From the NCBI GenBank assembly GCA_018367495.1, contig JAGZGB010000055.1, positions 1 through 11,894 on the forward strand: a stretch of 11,894 bases of DNA, given 5' to 3'. The stretch's first letter is position 1; each line of letters begins with the position of its first letter. The position numbers and the translations under genes were made by a program. A model generated the notes under the pieces. That model saw only the letters and a program-made list of their open reading frames with translations, ran no database searches and had not been told where the DNA came from. The stretch is from Veillonella sp. (GTDB lineage: Bacteria > Bacillota_C > Negativicutes > Veillonellales > Veillonellaceae). Positions 1 to 5,974 of this stretch are shown in pieces.

Positions 1-14
1 AAATGTTCCGAGAC

Positions 15-98
15 GCCGGAGTGGCGGAATGGCAGACGCACTTGACTCAAAATCAAGCGGGTAACACCGTGTGGGTTCAAGTCCCACCTCCGGCACCA
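15..98 (+). tRNA. tRNA-Leu (anticodon CAA)
   Basis: A complete cloverleaf can be drawn by eye. The 7-bp acceptor stem pairs 15-21 (GCCGGAG) with 88-94 (CTCCGGC), followed by discriminator A95 and an encoded CCA at 96-98. The anticodon arm is CTTGA (41-45) with TCAAG (53-57), and the seven-base loop places CAA at 48-50, which reads UUG leucine codons. A long variable arm (about 58-70, CGG/CCG stem) is typical of class II tRNAs such as leucine. The T arm pairs GTGGG (71-75) with CCCAC (83-87) around a TTCAAGT loop. Its promoter lies outside the window. Confidence 0.97.
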
Positions 99-103
99 AT
101 TTT

Positions 104-137
104 AGGCGGTAAGACTTTTGTCTTACCGCCTATTTTT
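104..137 (+). terminator. Intrinsic terminator of tRNA-Leu
   Basis: A perfect hairpin pairs GGCGGTAAGAC (105-115) with GTCTTACCGCC (120-130) around a TTTT loop, with A104/T131 adding one more pair. It is followed by a T-run (133-138). It starts six bases after the CCA end, so it ends the tRNA transcript and separates it from the next gene. Confidence 0.93.
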
Positions 138-160
138 TATATATTTATATTTATGAATTA

Positions 161-176
161 ATATACGAATGTATAT
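161..176 (+). promoter_or_regulatory. Possible promoter/operator of the propeller gene
   Basis: The 60-base gap between the terminator and the ribosome site is almost pure AT. It holds an inverted repeat, ATATAC-GAAT-GTATAT, and a TATATA -10-like element at 172-177 inside its right arm. No convincing -35 is visible. In such AT-rich DNA chance matches are common, so this is only a candidate site. Confidence 0.25.
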
Positions 177-201
177 ATTTTTGTTAGCTTGAGGTGATAA
201 T

Positions 202-993
202 ATGGATCAAGGTGTGATTGATTATATTGCTAATGTTTTTGATATACCAAAGCTTGCACAACCTGTAAGTGCTGTCCAAATGCCTTTACCGTTAACACGA
301 TTGGCTGAGATACCATTAGATAGTTCTGTTAATCAGTGCCAAGGCTTTTGTTATAACTCAAAGAAAGATGTATTTGTCCTCGCATGTATAAATGCTGATA
401 ACACAAAGCAAATTATTTATGAAATTAATCCTACAACGTTGCAAGTAGTTGCTAAGTATGAATATAGTCAAAAACGTTTGTTAGGTCATATGAATACTTT
501 AACATATAATCCGAATAACAATCGTTACTATACGACTAATGCTGTTGTAGATGGATATATTGTTACACCTATTGAAGCTGATAGTATGATTGTTGAGGTA
601 CCTATTAAATTAAAAGAAAAGGTATTTAATTTTGCCTATGATAAAGAGCGTAACGAATATGTATCGATTGTGCCTTTAACAAACTCTCATCGTACTATTA
701 ACTACTATGACTCTAATTTTAATAAGATAAAAACCTATAAGATTGATGCAGAGCATACAGATTTAAATAATAATGGCGCTTATGCTGCCAATGGTAATAC
801 TATTTTTACAACCTTAACGACTTTTGTCTTTATTGATGATGAAGGAGTAGTGAAGAATATAAGCTCTTATACGTCGGGGATGGAAGTAGAGGATATGGAT
901 TATCGTAATGGTCAGATGTATGTGGCGGTTAACCGTAACGGTAAGGTAGAAATTTATAGTCTACCCACATTACCACTCTCTGTAAATGCCTAG
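202..993 (+). CDS. Hypothetical protein, predicted five-bladed beta-propeller (phage-tail-like)
   Basis: Function not recognised. The 263-residue product has no signal peptide and no membrane segment. After a 40-residue leader it shows about five repeats of some 40 residues (roughly 47-90, 95-137, 140-182, 188-224 and 227-256). Each resembles a propeller blade: an aromatic-rich strand such as QGFCYN, HMNTLTYN, NFAYD or VEDMDY, a polar turn, then strands rich in Tyr, Val and Ile. From memory of such proteins, the pattern (Q-G-x-x-Y in blade 1, G-H-x-N-x-x-Y-N/D in blade 2) recalls propeller domains on phage tail or receptor-binding proteins; this is inference. The start is well supported by the strong ribosome site GAGGTGAT at 191-198. 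It stands alone between a tRNA terminator and the acpS promoter. The gene looks Asn/Tyr-rich and more AT-rich than its neighbours, which fits transfer. No catalytic motif was seen. Confidence 0.8.
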   Translation: MDQGVIDYIANVFDIPKLAQPVSAVQMPLPLTRLAEIPLDSSVNQCQGFCYNSKKDVFVLACINADNTKQIIYEINPTTLQVVAKYEYSQKRLLGHMNTLTYNPNNNRYYTTNAVVDGYIVTPIEADSMIVEVPIKLKEKVFNFAYDKERNEYVSIVPLTNSHRTINYYDSNFNKIKTYKIDAEHTDLNNNGAYAANGNTIFTTLTTFVFIDDEGVVKNISSYTSGMEVEDMDYRNGQMYVAVNRNGKVEIYSLPTLPLSVNA

Positions 994-1003
994 ATATTAT
1001 CTA

Positions 1004-1032
1004 TGTTTTTATCCACTTTAAGAGTGTATAAT
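1004..1032 (+). promoter_or_regulatory. acpS: Predicted promoter of the acpS operon
   Basis: A consensus -10, TATAAT, lies at 1027-1032, with TG directly before it. A poor -35-like TGTTTT lies at 1004-1009, giving a 17-base spacer. The start site would fall near 1039. The ribosome site AGGAG (1052-1056) follows, five bases before the acpS ATG. Confidence 0.6.
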
Positions 1033-1061
1033 ATAAATGTTAGGTTGATTTAGGAGTTATT

Positions 1062-1433
1062 ATGAAATTAGGGAATGATATTATAGAAATTGACCGCATC
1101 CGTCAAGCTATAGAGAAATCGCAATCATTTCGTGATCGTGTGTATACGCCTCATGAGATTGATTATTGCGAAAGCCGAAAGAAGGGTTGTTATGAGTCTT
1201 ATGCTGGCATATATGCTGCAAAAGAGGCTTTCATTAAAGCGTTAGGAACGGGAATGCGTCATGGATCATGGCAAGATATAGAAATTGGTCATGATGAATT
1301 AGGGGCTCCCTTAATTCGTTTACAAGATACCTTCAAAGAAATTTATGAAATATCAGGCTATACTAATTTACATGTGTCAATAAGTCATTGCAAAGCATAT
1401 GCAATGAGTACAGTTATACTTGAAGGAGCATAA
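1062..1433 (+). CDS. acpS: Holo-[acyl-carrier-protein] synthase AcpS
   Basis: AcpS transfers the 4'-phosphopantetheine arm of coenzyme A to a serine of apo acyl carrier protein, which makes the carrier usable for fatty acid synthesis; it acts in the cytoplasm as a trimer. The 123-residue product has the normal family length. The N-terminal G-x-D-I-I-E-I-x-R-I motif is at residues 4-13 with the magnesium-binding Asp at 6. The second signature, AAKEAFIKALGTG, is at 52-64 with the metal-binding Glu at 55. The C-terminal SISH motif is at 106-109. The ATG is set by AGGAG at 1052-1056. It is the first gene of a compact operon; the ribosome site of the next gene lies within its last codons, one base separates the two genes, and translational coupling is likely. 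acpS next to an NAD(P)HX repair gene is a recurrent bacterial arrangement. Confidence 0.96.
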   Translation: MKLGNDIIEIDRIRQAIEKSQSFRDRVYTPHEIDYCESRKKGCYESYAGIYAAKEAFIKALGTGMRHGSWQDIEIGHDELGAPLIRLQDTFKEIYEISGYTNLHVSISHCKAYAMSTVILEGA

Positions 1434-1434
1434 G

Positions 1435-3006
1435 ATGAAAATATTAACAACGGAAGATGCTCGATTTATAGATCAAGAGGTTCCTAAACAGATAGGTGTT
1501 TCTTTAGAAATTTTAATGGAAAATGCAGGACGTGGCATCGTAGATGCTTTGTGGGGCGAGTATGACTTGTTTTCATTAGATACAGCACACTCTATTAACA
1601 GTTTTGTTCTATTTATCTGTGGTACAGGAAACAACGGAGCCGATGGTCTTGTAGCAGCCCGTCATCTATTAGAGCAAGGTGTACCTGTGCAGATTGCTAT
1701 AGTAGGGAATATAAGCCGATGTAGTGACTTATTTAGAGTTCAATTAGAACGTTGTGAATCAATGGGTTGTATCATCGATATGTATGATGAATTTAATGAT
1801 TGGTCAAATGTATCCATCGTTGTAGAAGGCATTATGGGAACAGGGTTAGCTGGACGTCTTCGAGATACGACAATAGATATATTACACGATATAGATACCA
1901 TGCGTAGTCAATATAATTTTGATTTATGGGCTATTGATGTACCTGCAGGTTTAGATGCATCTTCTGGTCAAATTTCAGAGGGAACATTGGAGTATGATTA
2001 TACGGTTACCTTTGGCGCTATTAAACAAGGCTTGTTATTGTATCCTGGTAAGGTTGTAGGGGGAATCGTTATTGTGGCACCTCTAGGGGCGCCTTGGCAA
2101 CAAGTGTTAGTTAATCGTGATAGTACGTTAACGATTGATTCAGATTTAGCAGCAACACTAATTAATTATCGCATTCCAATGGCTCATAAGGGTGTGAATG
2201 GGAATACATTAATTCTCGGTGGTTCTAGTGATATGGTAGGAGCCCCTATGTTGGCTGCAGAAGCTGCTGTTCATAGTGGCGCGGGTAAAGTTACATTAGG
2301 TGTTCCAGAGGCAATTAAACGAGTAGTACAAGGACGTATTATACCGGAAGTGATGGTTACTTCTATCAATGAAAATCACTCTCTTTATGAAGGCCGTCAA
2401 GTAGTTGCTATTGGCCCCGGTTTGGGACGTACAATAGATATTCCGGATTTAGTAAATCATGTTATTGATTGCTATGAAGGTGGTCTAGTCATTGATGCTG
2501 ACGCGTTATATGCATTAGGTCATGTGGGATCTGTAGATAAAGATGCGTTGCGAGATGGTAAGGTTGAGTCTATATATAAGATGGAACAACAGTTACCATA
2601 TTGCGTGATGACACCTCATTTAGGTGAATTTAGTAGACTTATTGATTTGCCAATAAAATGGATTGAACGTCACTATATTGCATTGGCACGAGCATTTGCT
2701 AAGGCTCATCAGGTAGTACTTGTTCTAAAAGGAATTCCTTCTGTTGTGGCACTACCTGATGGTACAGTATATGTTAATACTATCGGAAACGCTGGTATGG
2801 GAACTGGTGGTATGGGGGATGTATTAACCGGAGTCATTGCAGGCTTTATCAGCCAAGGCTATTCCTTACAGGATAGTGCCATTTTAGGGGTTTATGTACA
2901 TAGCCGCAGTGCAGATATACTAAGTGATACGAAAACTTGGGGATATACACCTAGTGATGTAAGTACTTCTATAGGCTGTGTCATTAGTGAATTATTGGGA
3001 GAATAA
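1435..3006 (+). CDS. nnr: Bifunctional NAD(P)HX epimerase / ADP-dependent dehydratase
   Basis: This is a repair enzyme. The N-terminal YjeF domain (about 1-220) epimerises damaged hydrated NADHX/NADPHX. The C-terminal ribokinase-like domain (about 235-523) dehydrates the S form back to NAD(P)H using ADP. Visible motifs are LMENAG (27-32), CGTGNNGADG (62-71) and AIDVPAGLDASSG (166-178) in the epimerase half, and AIGPGLG (325-331), VIDADAL (352-358), MTPHLGEF (392-399) and GNAGMGTGGMGDVLTG (451-466, catalytic Asp 462) in the dehydratase half. The usual fused length of about 500 residues is met at 523. I chose the ATG at 1435 because AAGGAG (1423-1428) lies six bases upstream; a TTG at 1420 would sit before that site. 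Some epimerase motif residues differ from the usual form (NNGGDG to NNGADG, PSG to PAG, D to E at 131). Confidence 0.94.
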   Translation: MKILTTEDARFIDQEVPKQIGVSLEILMENAGRGIVDALWGEYDLFSLDTAHSINSFVLFICGTGNNGADGLVAARHLLEQGVPVQIAIVGNISRCSDLFRVQLERCESMGCIIDMYDEFNDWSNVSIVVEGIMGTGLAGRLRDTTIDILHDIDTMRSQYNFDLWAIDVPAGLDASSGQISEGTLEYDYTVTFGAIKQGLLLYPGKVVGGIVIVAPLGAPWQQVLVNRDSTLTIDSDLAATLINYRIPMAHKGVNGNTLILGGSSDMVGAPMLAAEAAVHSGAGKVTLGVPEAIKRVVQGRIIPEVMVTSINENHSLYEGRQVVAIGPGLGRTIDIPDLVNHVIDCYEGGLVIDADALYALGHVGSVDKDALRDGKVESIYKMEQQLPYCVMTPHLGEFSRLIDLPIKWIERHYIALARAFAKAHQVVLVLKGIPSVVALPDGTVYVNTIGNAGMGTGGMGDVLTGVIAGFISQGYSLQDSAILGVYVHSRSADILSDTKTWGYTPSDVSTSIGCVISELLGE

Positions 3007-3008
3007 GG

Positions 3009-3953
3009 ATGACAAATAAAATACAACGCTTTATAGCTTTTTTATTAGTGCTATGTATTCCAATCTTTGCAATTGCAGGATGTACGAATAAAGATGTAGT
3101 TAATGCTGCATCTCAGACTAGTTCTAGTACAAATGAAGGCTATTCTATCGATACTAAGCAAACGAACCCTGAAGGTCATCTAGACGTATATATGTTAGAT
3201 ATCGGTCAAGGGGATGCTATACTGCTTAAGGTTGGCGATGAATATAGTATGATTGATACAGGTGACATAGAGCATCGTGAAAATATTGTAGCTCAGCTAA
3301 AATCTATGGGTGTTACTAAGTTAAAAAATATTATCATTACACATCCACATGCTGATCATATGGGTGGCTTCTATGCTATTGCGAAAGCTATGCCCATTGA
3401 ACATGTGTATGATGATGGCATTTCTGTTGATAATAATATGTATAAAACCTATGAAAAATGGATTGATAAAAATAAAATCCAACGCTCCACATTGCGTAGT
3501 GGAGATGTAGTTGATTTTGGTCACGGTGCTGTATTTCTAGTATATGCACCATGGGAGGAACCTTTAACAGATAAAAAAGGGGCTCCAGATCTTAATAATA
3601 ACTCTATTGTAGGTAAATTAATTTTTGGTAAATTCTCTATGCTCTTTACTGGTGATGCAGAATTACAAGAAGAGAAAAAACTCATAAAAGAGCAGAACTC
3701 TAGACTGTTTGCTCGCATTCTTAAGGTAGGACATCACGGTTCTCGCACAAGTAGCTCTGAAGATTTTTTGAAATCTATAAAACCAGAAAGTGCATTAATT
3801 TCGAATGGCATGTATAATAGTTATGGTCATCCTCACGATGTAACATTACGTCGCTTGCAGGAGAATAATATTGCCATTTACCGTACAGATACGATGGGAC
3901 GTATTCACATTAGTACGGATGGGAATGAATGGCAAATTACAACTGAACGTTAG
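3009..3953 (+). CDS. ComEC-type metallo-beta-lactamase-fold lipoprotein
   Basis: A predicted secreted lipoprotein of 314 residues. A basic and hydrophobic signal segment (4-24) ends in the lipobox AIAG-C with the lipidated Cys at 25, followed by a Ser/Thr/Asn-rich linker to about 56. The rest is a metallo-beta-lactamase-fold domain of the kind at the C terminus of the DNA-uptake protein ComEC: DIGQGDAILL (64-73), MIDTG (81-85), the metal site THPHADH (111-117), DLNNNS (194-199), FTGDAE (213-218), VGHHGS (240-245) and GHPH (273-276). Metal ligands are present, so it should be an active hydrolase, perhaps a nuclease or phosphodiesterase acting outside the cytoplasmic membrane; the substrate is unknown. 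There is no ComEC channel domain. It starts two bases after nnr, with GGGAGAA (2997-3003) as ribosome site, so it is the third gene of the acpS operon. Confidence 0.88.
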   Translation: MTNKIQRFIAFLLVLCIPIFAIAGCTNKDVVNAASQTSSSTNEGYSIDTKQTNPEGHLDVYMLDIGQGDAILLKVGDEYSMIDTGDIEHRENIVAQLKSMGVTKLKNIIITHPHADHMGGFYAIAKAMPIEHVYDDGISVDNNMYKTYEKWIDKNKIQRSTLRSGDVVDFGHGAVFLVYAPWEEPLTDKKGAPDLNNNSIVGKLIFGKFSMLFTGDAELQEEKKLIKEQNSRLFARILKVGHHGSRTSSSEDFLKSIKPESALISNGMYNSYGHPHDVTLRRLQENNIAIYRTDTMGRIHISTDGNEWQITTER

Positions 3954-4198
3954 TGTTGATTATATAGCACAAAAAATAATTTCAAGCAACTGATTTTTGT
4001 GAGTACTATATAAGGACTTTGTATAGTAATATGTGTAATCGGCATACTAATCTTCATGTTTATATGAAATAATCTATCTATAATCTAACATTAGTTTATG
4101 GATAGATTGGAACGATGAGACTTTGATTCACAAAGATATCATCGACTCATCTCTATGGTTTGGACACTACGTATGTCAGTTAGATTGGAGTGAATGTA
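3954..4198 (+). other. Gene-free stretch with consecutive hairpins (candidate structured leader RNA)
   Basis: No convincing gene lies here. Three inverted repeats follow one another. The first pairs 3960-3967 with 4006-4013 and CACAAAAA (3968-3975) with TTTTTGTG (3994-4001), with a four-base bulge and an 18-base loop. The second pairs AATCTATC (4071-4078) with GATAGATT (4101-4108) and continues inward through ATAA/TTAT and CTAA/TTAG with one wobble and one mismatch. The third pairs CGATGA (4113-4118) with TCATCG (4139-4144), and CTTTG (4121-4125) with CAAAG (4131-4135). GATGAG (4114-4119) could instead pair with CTCATC (4146-4151), so two exclusive folds exist. None is followed by a T-run, so they are not ordinary terminators. 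No known riboswitch core was recognised. Confidence 0.5.
3997..4027 (+). promoter_or_regulatory. Weak candidate promoter for the amidase gene
   Basis: TATAGT at 4022-4027 is a five-of-six match to a -10 box, and TTGTGA at 3997-4002 is a partial -35, but the 19-base spacer is long. If used, the transcript would carry the second and third hairpins in a leader of about 165 bases. The lack of an obvious terminator after the preceding gene leaves read-through from the acpS operon as an alternative. Confidence 0.3.
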
Positions 4199-5296
4199 TT
4201 GCGTAAACTATTTTTTTTGTGCCTTGCTATCTTGATGGCGATACCACTATTCTTGACTCAAGCAAAGGCAGCTAATCTTGAAGATGCTCGATGGGTGACA
4301 CGAACTGATGCACCGGTACCATATGTTCGTATGGTGATGGATTTATCAGCACCGGTGAAAGCGTCTGCATCGATTAGCAAAGATGGGAAAACTACGACTG
4401 TTACCTTAAAGAACACAAAGCTAAAAACTGCTAAAGCAAATATTAATATGGACTCTAGCATAGCTAGTTCTGCTAGACTCACAGAAGATGGCAGAGATGT
4501 GAAGGTAACAATCAAGACACCTTCATCTATCGATACGAGTGATGTAAAGGTATTTTCCTTGAAGAAAGATACGGTTACTAAGAAACCGTATCGCATCGTT
4601 GTAGATGTACAGAAAAAAGGTGTGGCATCTAAACCTGCTTATTATGGTAAGCGTCCATCTCCTTCTGCACATCCTGCGAAAAATATGCCTACAGGATCCG
4701 GCAATTATTCTATTAGCGGTGGTCTATCTGGTAAAACAATTACTATTGACCCAGGTCATGGTGGTAGTGATTCTGGTGCCGTTGGACCAAATGGTGTACA
4801 AGAAAAGAATATTACACTACCGATTTCTATGTACTTGAAAAAAGCTCTAGAAAATCGTGGTGCTAAAGTACTTATGACTCGTACTACAGACGTAGATGTA
4901 TATGGTCCTAATGCAAGTGGTGTTGATGAATTGGGTGCTCGTGTTAATGTAGCAAATCGCAGCAATTCTGATGCTCTTATAAGCGTTCATATTAACGCTT
5001 TTAACAACCCAAGTGTTGGTGGTATTGCAACATACTACTATACTAAAACAGGTAATGATGCTCGTTTAGCACAAAAGGTACAATCTCAAATTGCTAGTGT
5101 TCCAGGTTTTAATGGTGACCGAGGCATTCAAGAAGGTAACTTATATGTGTTGAGACATTCCAACATGCCTGCAGTTCTTGTAGAGCTTGGTTTTATTTCC
5201 AACCCTAATGAGGAACGTATATTGCAATCTCCTCAAACACAAGAAGACTTTGCTAATCGCATTGCTAATGGTATTGCTAGTTACTTTGGAGGTTAA
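4199..5296 (+). CDS. N-acetylmuramoyl-L-alanine amidase with AMIN domain
   Basis: This enzyme cleaves the bond between N-acetylmuramic acid and L-alanine in peptidoglycan outside the cytoplasmic membrane. In 365-residue numbering, a signal peptide (1 to about 24, cleavage near AKA) precedes an AMIN domain (about 27-138) that targets such enzymes to the wall, a Pro/Ser-rich linker (about 145-172), and an Amidase_3 catalytic domain (about 178-365). Zinc ligands are His187 in DPGHGG, Glu202 in QEKN and His264 in SVHINA; the catalytic Glu329 is in VELGF. I chose TTG at 4199 because GGAG (4187-4190) lies eight bases upstream and the protein then begins MRKLFF, a normal signal-peptide head; the in-frame GTG at 4190 would overlap the ribosome site itself. 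It is three bases ahead of the GerMN gene and is probably co-transcribed with it. It could be called CwlD-like or AmiC-like; the exact subgroup is not clear. Confidence 0.92.
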   Translation: MRKLFFLCLAILMAIPLFLTQAKAANLEDARWVTRTDAPVPYVRMVMDLSAPVKASASISKDGKTTTVTLKNTKLKTAKANINMDSSIASSARLTEDGRDVKVTIKTPSSIDTSDVKVFSLKKDTVTKKPYRIVVDVQKKGVASKPAYYGKRPSPSAHPAKNMPTGSGNYSISGGLSGKTITIDPGHGGSDSGAVGPNGVQEKNITLPISMYLKKALENRGAKVLMTRTTDVDVYGPNASGVDELGARVNVANRSNSDALISVHINAFNNPSVGGIATYYYTKTGNDARLAQKVQSQIASVPGFNGDRGIQEGNLYVLRHSNMPAVLVELGFISNPNEERILQSPQTQEDFANRIANGIASYFGG

Positions 5297-5299
5297 TCG

Positions 5300-5860
5300 A
5301 TGAAATTACGTAAACAAGTTCTGTTGATCCTCTGCGTAGGTTTGCTTGCATTTGCAGCGGGGTGTACACCTAATCAAGCACCTACAACAGGTAAAAGTGA
5401 ACCTGTGCAAGAGACGAAAGTCAATAAGGATGCAGAAACAACAAAAGCATCTCAAGAAATGGTTAAGATGGCCTTCTTTGTGCCAGCAGGGGATGGTTCA
5501 GGGGTAACACAATCAACCGTTGAGATGGAGGCGGATAAAGTAACGCCTAAAGCGGCTCTTCTAGCGATGTTAAAAGCTGATAGAGCACAAAAGTATCCAG
5601 TATTCTCTAAGAATATTGAAATCACATCCGTTACTGTAAAGGATGGCATTGCTTCTGTAGAGGTGAATGACGCTTTTGTAAAAGGTGATGGAGGGGACTT
5701 AGCTGTTAAATTACAAATGGCTGCCATTGTAAATACATTGACATCTTTCGATAATATTAATGGTGTTCTCTTCGTTAGCAATGGTAAAAAGGTTACTACA
5801 GTAGGCTCCTTTGATACGAAAGATCCTGTTAAACGGATGACAAACCTAATTAAAAAATAA
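5300..5860 (+). CDS. GerMN-domain lipoprotein
   Basis: A 186-residue predicted lipoprotein. The signal segment (1-21) ends in the lipobox FAAG-C, with Cys22 as the lipid anchor. A Lys/Thr/Glu-rich linker runs to about residue 52. A single GerMN domain (about 55-175) follows, recognised from the opening VKMAFFVPAGDG, a TPKAALLAML helix and the IASVEVNDAFVKGDGGDLAVKLQMAAIVNTLT segment. The domain was named after the spore germination protein GerM but is widespread in non-sporulating bacteria; it lacks catalytic residues and probably binds a wall component or a partner. The ribosome site GGAGGT (5288-5293) lies in the last codons of the amidase gene, giving a two-gene unit in which this protein may assist or localise the amidase. 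That partnership is inferred from context only. Confidence 0.85.
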   Translation: MKLRKQVLLILCVGLLAFAAGCTPNQAPTTGKSEPVQETKVNKDAETTKASQEMVKMAFFVPAGDGSGVTQSTVEMEADKVTPKAALLAMLKADRAQKYPVFSKNIEITSVTVKDGIASVEVNDAFVKGDGGDLAVKLQMAAIVNTLTSFDNINGVLFVSNGKKVTTVGSFDTKDPVKRMTNLIKK

Positions 5861-5878
5861 TTATGTTAGGCTCATGGA

Positions 5879-5926
5879 TAGCAGATAGTTGATATATCAA
5901 CTATCTGCTATTTTTGTTGTCTTTTA
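5879..5926 (+). terminator. Intrinsic terminator after the GerMN gene
   Basis: A 32-base perfect palindrome has arms at 5879-5894 (TAGCAGATAGTTGATA) and 5895-5910, and is followed by a T-rich run at 5911-5925. It ends the amidase-GerMN transcript. The opposite strand has no T-run, so it acts in one direction. It lies only five bases before the next promoter element. Confidence 0.92.
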
Positions 5927-5930
5927 TATA

Positions 5931-5939
5931 TGTTACAAT
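5931..5939 (+). promoter_or_regulatory. thiL: Extended -10 promoter of the thiL-tsa operon
   Basis: TGTTACAAT is a TGn-extended -10 element with the hexamer TACAAT at 5934-5939. The -35 region falls in the T-run of the terminator (TTTTTG, 5911-5916) and is poor, as is tolerated at extended -10 promoters. The start site would be near 5946. The ribosome site AGGTGAT (5965-5971) and the thiL ATG at 5975 follow directly. Confidence 0.5.
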
Positions 5940-5974
5940 ACAATATGTATACTAATCGGAAGCCAGGTGATGAG

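Noticed and set aside
15..1061. Integrated element using the tRNA-Leu 3' end as attachment site
   Set aside because: No second copy of the tRNA 3' end, no integrase and no terminal repeats were seen; one phage-like gene is not enough.
4053..4068. Hairpin TTCAT/ATGAA with hexaloop GTTTAT in the amidase leader as an ANTAR target
   Set aside because: The loop begins with G and lacks G at position 4, the stem has only five AT-rich pairs, and no terminator overlaps it.
4031..4072. Thirteen-codon open frame in the amidase leader as a leader peptide
   Set aside because: No ribosome site lies before the ATG, and there is no run of regulatory codons or terminator after it.
4258..4596. 112-codon open frame on the minus strand inside the amidase gene
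   Set aside because: It is antisense to a clear AMIN-domain coding region, has no domain signature, and its composition follows from the sense codons.
5452..5781. 109-codon minus-strand open frame inside the GerMN gene
   Set aside because: It lies wholly within a well-supported lipoprotein gene and shows no recognisable domain; treated as a shadow.
5861..5974. TPP riboswitch before thiL
   Set aside because: The conserved CUGAGA and related core are absent; the gap is explained by a terminator, an extended -10 promoter and the ribosome site.
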